This document shows positions 1 through 10,036 of a stretch of DNA of 14,249 bases, piece by piece. Source of the stretch: Candidatus Krumholzibacteriia bacterium (GTDB lineage: Bacteria; Krumholzibacteriota; Krumholzibacteriia; LZORAL124-64-63). The notes under the pieces were generated by a model. That model ran no database searches and was not told where the DNA came from. It was given only the letters and a program-made list of their open reading frames with translations. The position numbers were made by a program, and so were the translations under genes. The stretch lies in assembly GCA_014859985.1 (NCBI GenBank), contig JACZKN010000233.1, forward strand, positions 1 to 14,249, written 5' to 3'. The number at the start of each line of letters is the position of its first letter. Within the stretch, counting starts at the first letter, position 1.

Positions 1-1
1 G

Positions 2-2083
<2,082 letters not shown>

Positions 2084-2092
2084 CGCGGCCGG

Positions 2093-2121
2093 TTGACGGC
2101 GCCCGCACGATGGCCTAGCCT
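2093..2121 (+). promoter_or_regulatory. Sigma70-like promoter upstream of the VCBS-kinase gene
   Basis: TTGACG (2093-2098) is separated by exactly 17 nt from TAGCCT (2116-2121), just after the mutase stop codon. The -35 matches consensus at five of six positions and the -10 is moderate. Transcription would be expected to start about 7 nt after the -10, which is the ATG at 2128, so a leaderless transcript is possible. Seen by eye only, with no mapped start site. Confidence 0.5.
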
Positions 2122-2127
2122 GCGTCC

Positions 2128-2163
2128 ATGACGATCCCCGCACCCGACAGGGCGGTGCGCTGA
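2128..2163 (+). CDS. Possible 11-residue leader ORF, leaderless, abutting the next gene
   Basis: This ATG begins at the predicted transcription start of the 2093-2121 promoter and encodes MTIPAPDRAVR before TGA at 2161-2163. The next gene's ATG (2166) follows after only two bases and has no good Shine-Dalgarno of its own. This fits a short leaderless peptide whose termination feeds reinitiation at 2166. Alternatives: the ATG is chance, or a single-base sequence error separates it from the 2166 frame. In that case its basic residues would become the n-region of the following signal peptide. No known peptide family. Confidence 0.3.
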   Translation: MTIPAPDRAVR

Positions 2164-2165
2164 CG

Positions 2166-4301
2166 ATGCCCGCCGCCGTCCTTGCCCTCCTGCTCGGTTT
2201 GGCCGACCTTCCGGGTGCCGGACTGCCCTACGAGGTGCAGCCGGTGGCGGCCACGGGACTCGACCACCTGTCGGTGGTGCGCGGCCTGCTGGCGGCCGAC
2301 CTGGACGGGGACGGGACCGGGGAGCTGGTCTCGGGCGTGGCCACCGGGGTGCTCGTCTACGGCTGGCGCGGCGATGCATGCTTCATCCCGGCCCAGATGA
2401 ACCTGCCGCCGCGCTACCTGGCCCCCGGCGCGAGCATCGTCCTGGGCGCTGCGGCGGACGTCGACGGGGACGGCCGCCCTGAGGTGATCGCCACCGCCCG
2501 CACGGCCGACGGCTGGGACCAGCGCCTGTGGATCCTGGACCCCCTGGCCGGAGCCCTGCGCCTGGACCTGGCGTTGCCGACGGGGGAGGATCTGCGCCCG
2601 GACGGCAAGTGGGACGGGCACCACCAGGTGCTGGGCGTGGTGCCGGGCGCCGACGGTCCCCTGGTGGTCGTGCTGCGGCGGGTCGACTACGACCTGCGCC
2701 CCCGGGGCATCCTGGCGTTCGCCGCCGCCGACGGCCGGCTGGTCTGGTCCGTGCCCACGGCGGGCAGTCCCCACCTGGGCCTCCTGGCCGACCTCGACGG
2801 CGACAGCCGGCCGGAGCTCGTGGTCGGCGTCGGTTCCGGCGGCAACCTCCGGCCGGGACAGGAGGTCGGCGGCCGCCTGGACGACCGGGCCTCGCTGCTG
2901 GCCCTGGCCACCGACGGGAGCCTGCTCTGGGAACGGCGGATCCCCGCCCTTTTTACCGATCCGCGGCCCGTGGCCTGCGACCTGGACGGCGACGGCGCCG
3001 TGGAGATCGTCGTCCTTGCGCAGTGCTACAGCGAGGGCGGCCGCGAGTCGGTCACCGTCCTGGCAGGCGCCACCGGCGCGGTCCTCGCCCAGGCCCATCC
3101 CGAGGCGCCGGGGCGGGGGCTGGGTGCCTGGCCGGTGGCGCCGGGCCGCGGCCTGGTGGCCTGCGCCACGGACGATGCCCGCCTGACCCTCTACACCTAC
3201 GCCGGCGGCGTCCTGCAGCCGGAGCGCAGCCGCCGGTTCGACGCGGGGATCGCGGAACTGAGGACCATCGACCTGCTGCCGGCGCCGGGACCGGAACTGG
3301 TGGTGCGCCTGCTCGACCGGCGGACGCTGCTGCTGGCGGCGGACCTGCGCCCGCTGGCCGTGTTGCCCGACTGGACGGGGCGGGGCACGCCCCAGCTCGC
3401 CTGGCAAACCGACGGCGGGGGCACCTACCTGCGCCAGCGCCGCCGCCTGGACCGCCTGCGCCGCACCAGCCGCCTGGACCTGCTGCGGGCCTTCCTGACC
3501 TCGCGCCACGGCACGGTCGGTCCCGTCGGCGTCCTGGACCGGGTGATGTGGGCGGTGGACAACCCGGCCCCCGACGGGACGGCACGCCTGGCCACGGCGT
3601 GGGCGGACTGCCGCCGCGAGGCGATCCCCGACCTGGAGGCCCTGCTGGAGAAGGCCGCCCACATCCGCCTGGACCCGCCGTTGCTGGTCATCGTGCGGCG
3701 CGAGTTGGCGGCGTTGGGCCGCGGCCTGGACGACCTGGCGGGCATGGCGGCGGACGACCGCCGGCGGGCCGGCCTGGCCGCCGCCGCCCGCACGAGCCTC
3801 GGCCTGGTCGGCGACGGCGTGCGCTCCCTGGGGGCCACCCTGGCGGCGTCCTGCCGCCTGGATCCGCTGCCGCTGGTGCGGGAACTGGTGGTCCGCTACG
3901 GGGCCGCGCATCCGCAGGTCGCCTTTGCCCTGGCGGTGGAGCCCGCGGCTGCCGGGCGGCACGGCCACGCCGACCGGGCCGACCTGGAATTCGCCCTGGA
4001 CAACCTGCTGGACAACGCGGCCCGTCAACTGGCGGGGCGGCCGGACCCGCAAGTGACGGTGACCGTGGAGGCCACCTCGGACCGCCTGGTGGTCAGCGTC
4101 GCGGACAACGGCCCCGGCGTGCCCGCGGCGGTGCGCGAGCGCCTCTTCGCCGCCGGGGCCACGACCAGGGCCCAGGGAGGCGGCCTGGGCCTGTGGCACT
4201 CCCGCGAGGCGCTGCGCTACTACGGCGGCGACCTCCTGCTCGAGGACGCGCCCGGCGGCGGCGCGCGGTTCAGCATCATCCTGCGGGCCGCGGCGGTCTG
4301 A
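2166..4301 (+). CDS. FG-GAP/VCBS-repeat protein with C-terminal histidine-kinase-type ATPase domain
   Basis: 711 residues, probably an orphan sensor kinase-like protein. Residues 1-19 (MPAAVLALLLGLADLPGAG) look like a hydrophobic signal or anchor but carry no basic n-region. Residues about 40-400 contain four Asp-rich calcium-loop motifs typical of FG-GAP/VCBS beta-propellers: DLDGDGTGEL (45), DVDGDGRPEV (98), DLDGDSRPEL (209) and DLDGDGAVEI (272). A charged Arg-rich linker and helical region (about 420-580) follows, where SRHGTVGP (His448) is the only H-box-like candidate. The C-terminal HATPase_c domain is complete: N-box DNLLDNAAR (Asn613/Asn617), G1 box DNGPGV (647-652), G2 box GGGLGLW (671-677). 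No response regulator is adjacent. No hydrophobic stretch long enough for a membrane span is visible between propeller and ATPase, which is odd. The start at 2166 is preferred as the first ATG in frame, although its ribosome site is weak. Domains are certain; signal transduction is inferred. Confidence 0.85.
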   Translation: MPAAVLALLLGLADLPGAGLPYEVQPVAATGLDHLSVVRGLLAADLDGDGTGELVSGVATGVLVYGWRGDACFIPAQMNLPPRYLAPGASIVLGAAADVDGDGRPEVIATARTADGWDQRLWILDPLAGALRLDLALPTGEDLRPDGKWDGHHQVLGVVPGADGPLVVVLRRVDYDLRPRGILAFAAADGRLVWSVPTAGSPHLGLLADLDGDSRPELVVGVGSGGNLRPGQEVGGRLDDRASLLALATDGSLLWERRIPALFTDPRPVACDLDGDGAVEIVVLAQCYSEGGRESVTVLAGATGAVLAQAHPEAPGRGLGAWPVAPGRGLVACATDDARLTLYTYAGGVLQPERSRRFDAGIAELRTIDLLPAPGPELVVRLLDRRTLLLAADLRPLAVLPDWTGRGTPQLAWQTDGGGTYLRQRRRLDRLRRTSRLDLLRAFLTSRHGTVGPVGVLDRVMWAVDNPAPDGTARLATAWADCRREAIPDLEALLEKAAHIRLDPPLLVIVRRELAALGRGLDDLAGMAADDRRRAGLAAAARTSLGLVGDGVRSLGATLAASCRLDPLPLVRELVVRYGAAHPQVAFALAVEPAAAGRHGHADRADLEFALDNLLDNAARQLAGRPDPQVTVTVEATSDRLVVSVADNGPGVPAAVRERLFAAGATTRAQGGGLGLWHSREALRYYGGDLLLEDAPGGGARFSIILRAAAV

Positions 4302-4310
4302 TCGTTGTGC

Positions 4311-4339
4311 TTGCCAGATCGCCGTGCGCATGTGATTTT
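4311..4339 (+). promoter_or_regulatory. Candidate promoter of the small lipoprotein unit
   Basis: TTGCCA (4311-4316), a 17-nt spacer and GATTTT (4334-4339) lie in a conspicuously AT-richer patch after the kinase stop codon. The -10 is preceded by TGT. A start near 4346 would give a transcript of about 240 nt ending at the 4542-4584 hairpin. Confidence 0.45.
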
Positions 4340-4403
4340 CTGCCGGGCCGCAGGGCTCTGTGCAGGAACTCCCCGGGCACCATGTCCGTGAAGGAAGGCA
4401 AGG

Positions 4404-4493
4404 ATGCGCGAATTCATCAGCCGCTTCGGTCTGTTCGTCCTGGCCCTGGCCGTGCTCACCGCCTTGGGGTGCGCTTCGCTCGGGATCCGCTAG
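4404..4493 (+). CDS. Small 29-residue lipoprotein-like protein
   Basis: A short ORF starting at ATG 4404 with a very strong ribosome-binding stretch (AAGGAAGG, 4391-4398, five bases before the ATG). The product begins MREFISRFG, then has a hydrophobic core (LFVLALAVLTALG) followed by Cys. ALGC resembles a lipobox, so signal peptidase II processing would leave only CASLGIR, a seven-residue lipopeptide. The basic n-region, h-region and Cys are all in the right order. Entericidin-type and other tiny lipoproteins have similar starts but longer mature parts, so no family is claimed. It sits alone between a candidate promoter and a strong hairpin terminator and faces the convergent S9 peptidase gene. 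It could alternatively be the coding remnant of an sRNA-like transcript. Confidence that it is translated is moderate. Confidence 0.5.
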   Translation: MREFISRFGLFVLALAVLTALGCASLGIR

Positions 4494-4541
4494 GCCGGCA
4501 GGCGGGTCGCGCGCGGGCGGGCCCCGTGCCCGGCCGCAGGC

Positions 4542-4584
4542 GACGAACGGCGGCCTCCCCGTGGGGAGGCCGCCGTCGTCTTGT
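4542..4584. terminator. Strong hairpin terminator between convergent genes
   Basis: Thirteen contiguous base pairs (4547-4559 with 4564-4576; core CGGCGGCCTCC / GGAGGCCGCCG) close a four-base loop. Four further pairs (4542-4545 with 4577-4580) extend the stem across a single bulged A. TCTTGT follows on the + side. The near-perfect symmetry and position between a + gene ending at 4493 and a - gene ending at 4600 suggest it serves both directions, although the T tracts are weak. Confidence 0.8.
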
Positions 4585-4599
4585 CCGGCCGCGGAGCGC

Positions 4600-6654
4600 C
4601 TAGCCTTCGTCGGGCGGCAGCGTCACCGCGCTCACGTCCACGGTGATCTCATCCAGCCGTTGCTGCGTGGACGGCTCGACGTCCTCCTGGAAGCGCCCGC
4701 CCAGCTGCTTGGCCAGGAACTTCTCCATGGCCACGGCCAGGGCCTTGCGGTTCTCGGGGGCGCGGAAGCCGTGGCCCTCGTCCGGGGCGACGAGGTACTC
4801 CACGTCCTTGCCCTTGGACCTGAGCGCGACCACGATCTGGTCGGATTCGTGCTGCTTGACGCGCGGGTCATTGGCGCCGTGCACCACCAGCAGCGGCACC
4901 TTGATGTTGTCGCAATGGAACAGCGGCGAGCGGGCGATCAGGTCCTGCCGTTCGCTCTCCACCTCGGGGTTGCCCACCCGCTTGTACCAGGAACCCTCCA
5001 GGAAGGGCTTCCAGTACTCGGGAAAGCTCTCGATCAGGGTGATCAGGTTGGACGGGCCCACGTACGGGATGCCGCAGGCGTAGAGGTCGGGCGTGAAGGT
5101 GACGCCGGCCAGGGTGGCGTACCCGCCGTAGCTGCCGCCGAAGATGGCCACCTTCGCCGGGTCGGCGTAGCCCTCGGCCACCAGCCAGTTCACGGCGTCG
5201 GTGACGTCGTGCTGCATGGCGCCGATGCCCCACTGCTTGTTGCCGGCGTTCAGGTACTGCTTGCCGTAGCCGGTCGAGCTGCGGTAGTTGACCTGCATCA
5301 CCGCGTAGCCGCGGTTGGCCAGGAACTGGGCGTAGGGCTCGTAGCCCCAGTAGTCGCGGGCCCAGGGGCCGCCGTGGATGTACATCACCACGGGCAGGTT
5401 CCGCGGGGCCACGCCCTTGGGCAGGGTCAGGTAGCCGTACACCGTCAGGCCGTCGCGGGCGGTGAAGCGCACGGGCTTCATGGGCGCCAGGTGCTCGCTG
5501 GGCAGCTCGGGGCGCGAGCGGTACTGCAGCGTCGCCGTGCCCGCGGCCGCGTCGTAGAGGTAGACGCTGCCCGGATCGACGTCGCTGGAGACCGCCACCA
5601 GGAGCTTGCCCAGGTCCCGCGACGTGCTGGTGATGCCGAGCTCGCCGTCGGGCAGGGCCTTGCGCAGGCCGTCCCACAGGCGCTGCCCCTCGGGCGATTT
5701 CGGATAGACCCGCACCCGGTCGCCCACGTAGGCGGTGGCGATCAGCTCGTCCGTGTCCGGGTGGAAGACGGCGTTGCCGAAGTCCACCTCGTTCTCCGGG
5801 TCCTTCTCCACCGGGACGATCCCGCCGGTCTCCGTGTCCAGGAGCACGAGCTCGCTCAGGTTCCGCTCGCCCTTGTTGGTCTCCACGTAGACCTGGCGCC
5901 GGTCCGGATGGAAGCCCACCGGCCCCATCTCCTCCTCGTAGGTCGTGGTCATCAGCTGCTCGTAGCCCTGCATGGTGACCCGCAGCAGCTCGGCGCCGCC
6001 GCCGGGCAGGGAGCGGTAGGCCAGGCGCAGCTCGCCCTCGTTGTCGAAGATCCAGAAGCCCACGTTGTCGTTGTTCTCGCGCATGAGCGCGCGCTCGCCC
6101 GTGGCGATGTCCACCTTGTAGACGTCGTGGTAGCTGGCGTCGCGGTCGTTCAGGCCGACGATGATCACGTCCGGCGTGTTCTTGGGCACCGAGTAGATCT
6201 GCGCGCGTACGCCCTCGACCGGGGTCAGGTCCCGGGCCGGCGGCACGTTCTTGTCGGCGGGCGCCGCGGCGGGGTCCACCGCCCAGACGTGGAAGTTCTC
6301 GTTGCCGCCCTTGTCCTGCACGTACAGCAGGTAGCGGCTGTCGCGGCTCCAGAAGTAGCCGGGCACGGGCCGCTCGTCGGCGGTCACGGGCTTGGCGTCG
6401 GCGAAGGGGGCGTCGGACGCCTTGACCCAGATGTTGCGGGCGCCTTCGTAGGGCTTCAGGAAGCTCATCCACCGCCCGTCGGGGGAGAGCTGGGCGCCGG
6501 AGATCTCCGGGTCGCCGAAGAAGAGTTCGCGGTCGAGCAGGGGAGCGGGCGTCATGGCCACCTCGGTGTCCTGGGTCTGCTGGCCGTCGCCGCCGCCGCA
6601 GCCCGCGAGGGCGGCCAGCAGGGCAAGCACGGCGATGCCGGACAATCGCTTCAT
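4600..6654 (-). CDS. S9-family prolyl oligopeptidase-type serine peptidase, lipoprotein
   Basis: 684 residues from ATG 6654. The N-terminus MKRLSGIAVLALLAALAGC is a lipoprotein signal with lipobox LAGC (Cys19) and Gly at +2, so an outer-membrane or periplasmic lipoprotein is expected. Residues about 35-420 form the beta-propeller typical of S9 peptidases (ISGAQLSPDGRWMSF, YFWSRDSRYLLYV). The alpha/beta-hydrolase domain starts near RFTARDGLTVYGYL and carries HGGPWARDYWG (oxyanion loop), nucleophile Ser508 in GGSYGGY, Asp596 in GANDPRV and His628 in DEGHGF, a complete triad. Likely role: cleavage of short peptides outside the cytoplasm (dipeptidyl- or acylaminoacyl-peptidase-like). Exact specificity is not readable. 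A GTG at 6660 is also in frame, but the AAGGAG at 6668-6663 is only 2 nt from it and an ideal 8 nt from the ATG. It lies downstream of the peptide transporter gene, which supports a peptide-utilisation role. Confidence 0.95.
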   Translation of the reverse strand: MKRLSGIAVLALLAALAGCGGGDGQQTQDTEVAMTPAPLLDRELFFGDPEISGAQLSPDGRWMSFLKPYEGARNIWVKASDAPFADAKPVTADERPVPGYFWSRDSRYLLYVQDKGGNENFHVWAVDPAAAPADKNVPPARDLTPVEGVRAQIYSVPKNTPDVIIVGLNDRDASYHDVYKVDIATGERALMRENNDNVGFWIFDNEGELRLAYRSLPGGGAELLRVTMQGYEQLMTTTYEEEMGPVGFHPDRRQVYVETNKGERNLSELVLLDTETGGIVPVEKDPENEVDFGNAVFHPDTDELIATAYVGDRVRVYPKSPEGQRLWDGLRKALPDGELGITSTSRDLGKLLVAVSSDVDPGSVYLYDAAAGTATLQYRSRPELPSEHLAPMKPVRFTARDGLTVYGYLTLPKGVAPRNLPVVMYIHGGPWARDYWGYEPYAQFLANRGYAVMQVNYRSSTGYGKQYLNAGNKQWGIGAMQHDVTDAVNWLVAEGYADPAKVAIFGGSYGGYATLAGVTFTPDLYACGIPYVGPSNLITLIESFPEYWKPFLEGSWYKRVGNPEVESERQDLIARSPLFHCDNIKVPLLVVHGANDPRVKQHESDQIVVALRSKGKDVEYLVAPDEGHGFRAPENRKALAVAMEKFLAKQLGGRFQEDVEPSTQQRLDEITVDVSAVTLPPDEG

Positions 6655-6662
6655 CGTCACAT

Positions 6663-6668
6663 CTCCTT
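6663..6668 (-). promoter_or_regulatory. Ribosome-binding site that fixes the S9 peptidase start
   Basis: AAGGAG on the - strand with an 8-nt spacer to ATG 6654. The alternative in-frame GTG at 6660 would have a spacer of only 2 nt. An out-of-frame ATGTGA start-stop pair (6662-6657) lies between site and start. Confidence 0.7.
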
Positions 6669-6769
6669 GGCGAGAGTTGGGGGCCCTCCGATCCGGGTTG
6701 ATACGGACCCCGGCGGATATTGTTCGCGGCCGCGCCCCGCCCTGGGGTGTGGTCGCAAGACTACAACAA

Positions 6770-8143
<1,374 letters not shown>

Positions 8144-8182
8144 GGTGTCTCCCCAGGTGGAACGGGTGGGCCAGGTTCCGGG

Positions 8183-8683
8183 TCAGCGCAGGACGGCCAG
8201 GGCGGCCCCGTAGTCCGGCTCCTCGGTCGTCTCGGGGTTGAGCTGGCTGTACACCACCTTGCCGTCCTTGCCCACGACCACCACCGACCGCGCCAGCAGG
8301 CCGGCCAGGGGCCCGTCGGCGATGCGCACCCCGTAGGCCTTGCCGAAGCCGCCGTCGCGGAAATCCGAGGCGGTGATCACGTTATCCAGGCCCTCGGCCC
8401 CGCAGAAACGCTTCAGGGCGAACGGCAGGTCCATGGACACGCACAGCACCGCCGTGTCCTTCAGCTTGGTGGCCTCGGTGTTGAAGCGGCGCACGCTGGC
8501 GGCGCAGACGTCGGTGTCGATGCTGGGGAAGATGTTCAGCACGAGCTGCTTGCCGGCGAAGTCGGCCAGGCCGACCGCCGACAGGTCCGTCTTGGTGACC
8601 GTGAACGCGGGCGCGGCCGCGCCCTTGGCAGGCAGGCTGCCCGTGGTGTTGAACACGTTGCCCTTGAGCTTGAACTGGGCCAT
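8183..8683 (-). CDS. tpx: Thiol peroxidase (atypical 2-Cys peroxiredoxin)
   Basis: 166 residues, the usual Tpx length. It reduces hydrogen peroxide and alkyl hydroperoxides using thioredoxin. The start MAQFKLKGNVFNTTGSLP is family-like (FKGNxVxTxGxLP). Peroxidatic Cys60 lies in FPSIDTDVCAASVRRFN and resolving Cys94 in LPFALKRFCGAEGLDNV, the same 34-residue spacing as the E. coli Cys61/Cys95 pair. The C-terminal half has GKAYGVRI and the conserved Arg in LLARSVVVV. ATG 8683 is chosen over upstream in-frame codons because family homology begins there and GGGAG (8696-8692) is 8 nt away. It is divergent from meaB and lies 39 nt before the POT transporter gene. Why a peroxidase would head a peptide-uptake operon is not obvious; shared transcription may be incidental. 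Confidence 0.96.
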   Translation of the reverse strand: MAQFKLKGNVFNTTGSLPAKGAAAPAFTVTKTDLSAVGLADFAGKQLVLNIFPSIDTDVCAASVRRFNTEATKLKDTAVLCVSMDLPFALKRFCGAEGLDNVITASDFRDGGFGKAYGVRIADGPLAGLLARSVVVVGKDGKVVYSQLNPETTEEPDYGAALAVLR

Positions 8684-8730
8684 GGCAGGGTCTCCCTCGG
8701 TTGGCGGTCGGATGTCGGCGGGTCCGCCAC

Positions 8731-8758
8731 AATTTGCACACGAACGGGCCGGCCGCAA
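8731..8758 (-). promoter_or_regulatory. Candidate tpx promoter
   Basis: On the - strand TTGCGG (8758-8753), a 16-nt spacer and CAAATT (8736-8731), preceded by TGTG as in extended -10 elements. It is the most AT-rich spot in the tpx/meaB divergent region. The match is weak to moderate. Confidence 0.35.
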
Positions 8759-8766
8759 CCGTCCGC

Positions 8767-8795
8767 TTCCCCGGCGGCCGGTTCCGTCGTATCTT
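8767..8795 (+). promoter_or_regulatory. Candidate meaB promoter
   Basis: TTCCCC (8767-8772), 17 nt, TATCTT (8790-8795). The -10 is fair and the -35 poor. It would start transcription near 8802, giving a leader of about 28 nt before ATG 8830, and would run divergently to the tpx promoter a few bases away. Confidence 0.35.
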
Positions 8796-8829
8796 CGCGG
8801 CGGACGCCCGAACCCCCGAGGACACCTCG

Positions 8830-9933
8830 ATGAGCGACGACGCCAAGCAGCGCAAGCCCCGCACCCTGCACGTGCGCCGGGGCGTGGACGGCGGCCACGA
8901 CGGCCTGCCCGGCTCCCGTTCGCGGGGCGAGGCGGCCGGCGGCGCCCGCCGCCGTGTCCTCTCGGCCGGGCAGTACGTGGACGGCGTCCTGGCGGGCGAC
9001 CGGGTGGTCCTGGCCCGCGCCATCACCCTGATCGAATCCAACGCGCCCGCGCACCAGGACCTGGCCCAGGAGGTGCTGACGGCCCTGCTGCCGCGGCGCT
9101 GCGCCTCGGTGCGCGTCGGCATCACCGGCGTGCCCGGCGCGGGCAAGAGCACCCTGATCGAGGACCTGGGCACGCGCCTCCGCGCCCGCGGCCACAAGGT
9201 CGCCGTCACCGCCGTCGACCCTTCCAGCACCGTCACCGGCGGCAGCGTCCTGGGCGACAAGACCCGCATGGAGAAGCTGGCCGCCGACCCGGGCGCCTTC
9301 ATCCGCCCCTCGCCCGCGGGCGGCACCCTGGGCGGCGTGGCGCGCAAGACCCGCGAGACCATCGTGCTGTTCGAGGCCGCCGGCTACGACGTCGTGCTGG
9401 TCGAGACGGTGGGCGTGGGCCAGAGCGAGGTGATGGTGCGCTCCATGGCCGACTTCTTCCTGCTGGTGCTGATCGCCGGCGCCGGGGACGAGCTGCAGGG
9501 CATCAAGAGGGGCGTGGTCGAGCTCGCCGACGCCGTCGTCATCAACAAGGCCGACGGTACGGGCGTCCGGGCCGCCCAGCGGACCCGGGCCGAGTTCGAG
9601 CGGGTGCTGCACTACCTGCGCCCGGCTACCGAAGGCTGGACGACGCGGGCGCTGACGGCCTCGGCCCTGGCCGGCCACGGCGTCGACGAGATCTGGGCGA
9701 TGATCGGGGAGTTCCTGACGAAGGCGCGGGCCGGCGGCGCCTTCGACCGCCGCCGCGCCGATCAGGAGCGGGCCTGGGTGCGCGCCCTGGTGGAGGAGGG
9801 GCTGCGCGACCGCTTCCGCGCCCATCCGCAGGTGGCCGCCGCCCGGCAGGAGCTGGAGGACCAGGTGGCCCGCGGCGAACTGCCTGCCACGGCCGCGGCC
9901 CGGCGGCTGCTGGACCTGTTCGGCCAGGGCTGA
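8830..9933 (+). CDS. meaB: MeaB/ArgK-family G3E GTPase, methylmalonyl-CoA mutase chaperone
   Basis: 367 residues. MeaB-type P-loop GTPases gate adenosylcobalamin loading onto methylmalonyl-CoA mutase and protect or rescue it from inactivation in the cytoplasm. Family helices start at YVDGVLAGDRVVLARAITLIES. Walker A is GVPGAGKST (residues 100-108), followed by VDPSSTVTGGSVLGDKTRM, FIRPSPAGGTLGGVARKT, switch/Walker B region VETVGVGQSE (to 200), GDELQGIKRGVVELAD and the guanine-specificity motif NKAD (239-242). The C-terminal helical arm is complete. ATG 8830 is used because upstream in-frame residues are not family-like and GAGG (8818-8821) precedes it. An Arg/Gly-rich stretch of roughly 40 residues before the family core looks longer than usual. 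Its client mutase is encoded at 2-2083, unusually far away with five other genes between. Confidence 0.96.
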   Translation: MSDDAKQRKPRTLHVRRGVDGGHDGLPGSRSRGEAAGGARRRVLSAGQYVDGVLAGDRVVLARAITLIESNAPAHQDLAQEVLTALLPRRCASVRVGITGVPGAGKSTLIEDLGTRLRARGHKVAVTAVDPSSTVTGGSVLGDKTRMEKLAADPGAFIRPSPAGGTLGGVARKTRETIVLFEAAGYDVVLVETVGVGQSEVMVRSMADFFLLVLIAGAGDELQGIKRGVVELADAVVINKADGTGVRAAQRTRAEFERVLHYLRPATEGWTTRALTASALAGHGVDEIWAMIGEFLTKARAGGAFDRRRADQERAWVRALVEEGLRDRFRAHPQVAAARQELEDQVARGELPATAAARRLLDLFGQG

Positions 9934-9947
9934 ACCACCGGTCCCGC

Positions 9948-9976
9948 TGGACTTGGGTCCCCGGTTGTGGCATACT
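9948..9976 (+). promoter_or_regulatory. Candidate extended -10 promoter of the cohesin-like gene
   Basis: TGGACT (9948-9953), 17 nt, CATACT (9971-9976), with TGG immediately before the -10 as an extended element. It lies in the 99-nt gap after meaB. An imperfect hairpin (ACCGG/CCGGT arms) overlaps it and could weakly terminate meaB transcripts. Confidence 0.35.
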
Positions 9977-10012
9977 CCCGTCGATATCGGCTCGGGGGAC
10001 CGCCTCCCAATC

Positions 10013-10036
10013 ATGAAAGCGCATGTGAAACCATGA
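10013..10036 (+). other. Seven-codon ORF overlapping the next start by ATGA
   Basis: ATG 10013 encodes MKAHVKP and its TGA (10034-10036) shares the ATGA with the start codon of the cohesin-like gene at 10033, the classic geometry of translational coupling. The downstream start has no clear Shine-Dalgarno of its own. The ORF is so short that chance is quite possible. Confidence 0.25.

Noticed and set aside
2115..4331. 738-codon open frame antisense to the VCBS-kinase gene
   Set aside because: Its translation is low-complexity Gln/Arg/Ala/Gly/Pro with no domain motifs, while the + strand carries clear VCBS and HATPase signatures. It is a shadow created by extreme GC3.
4382..4403. ATG 4382 as an alternative start for the small gene
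   Set aside because: It is out of frame with the lipoprotein-like ORF, its own frame is a basic low-complexity shadow running into the peptidase gene, and the strong ribosome site is downstream of it.
9934..9972. Terminator candidate directly after meaB (ACCGG ... CCGGT arms)
   Set aside because: The stem is short and interrupted with an asymmetric internal loop and no T tract, and it overlaps a better promoter candidate. It is mentioned only as a possible weak element.
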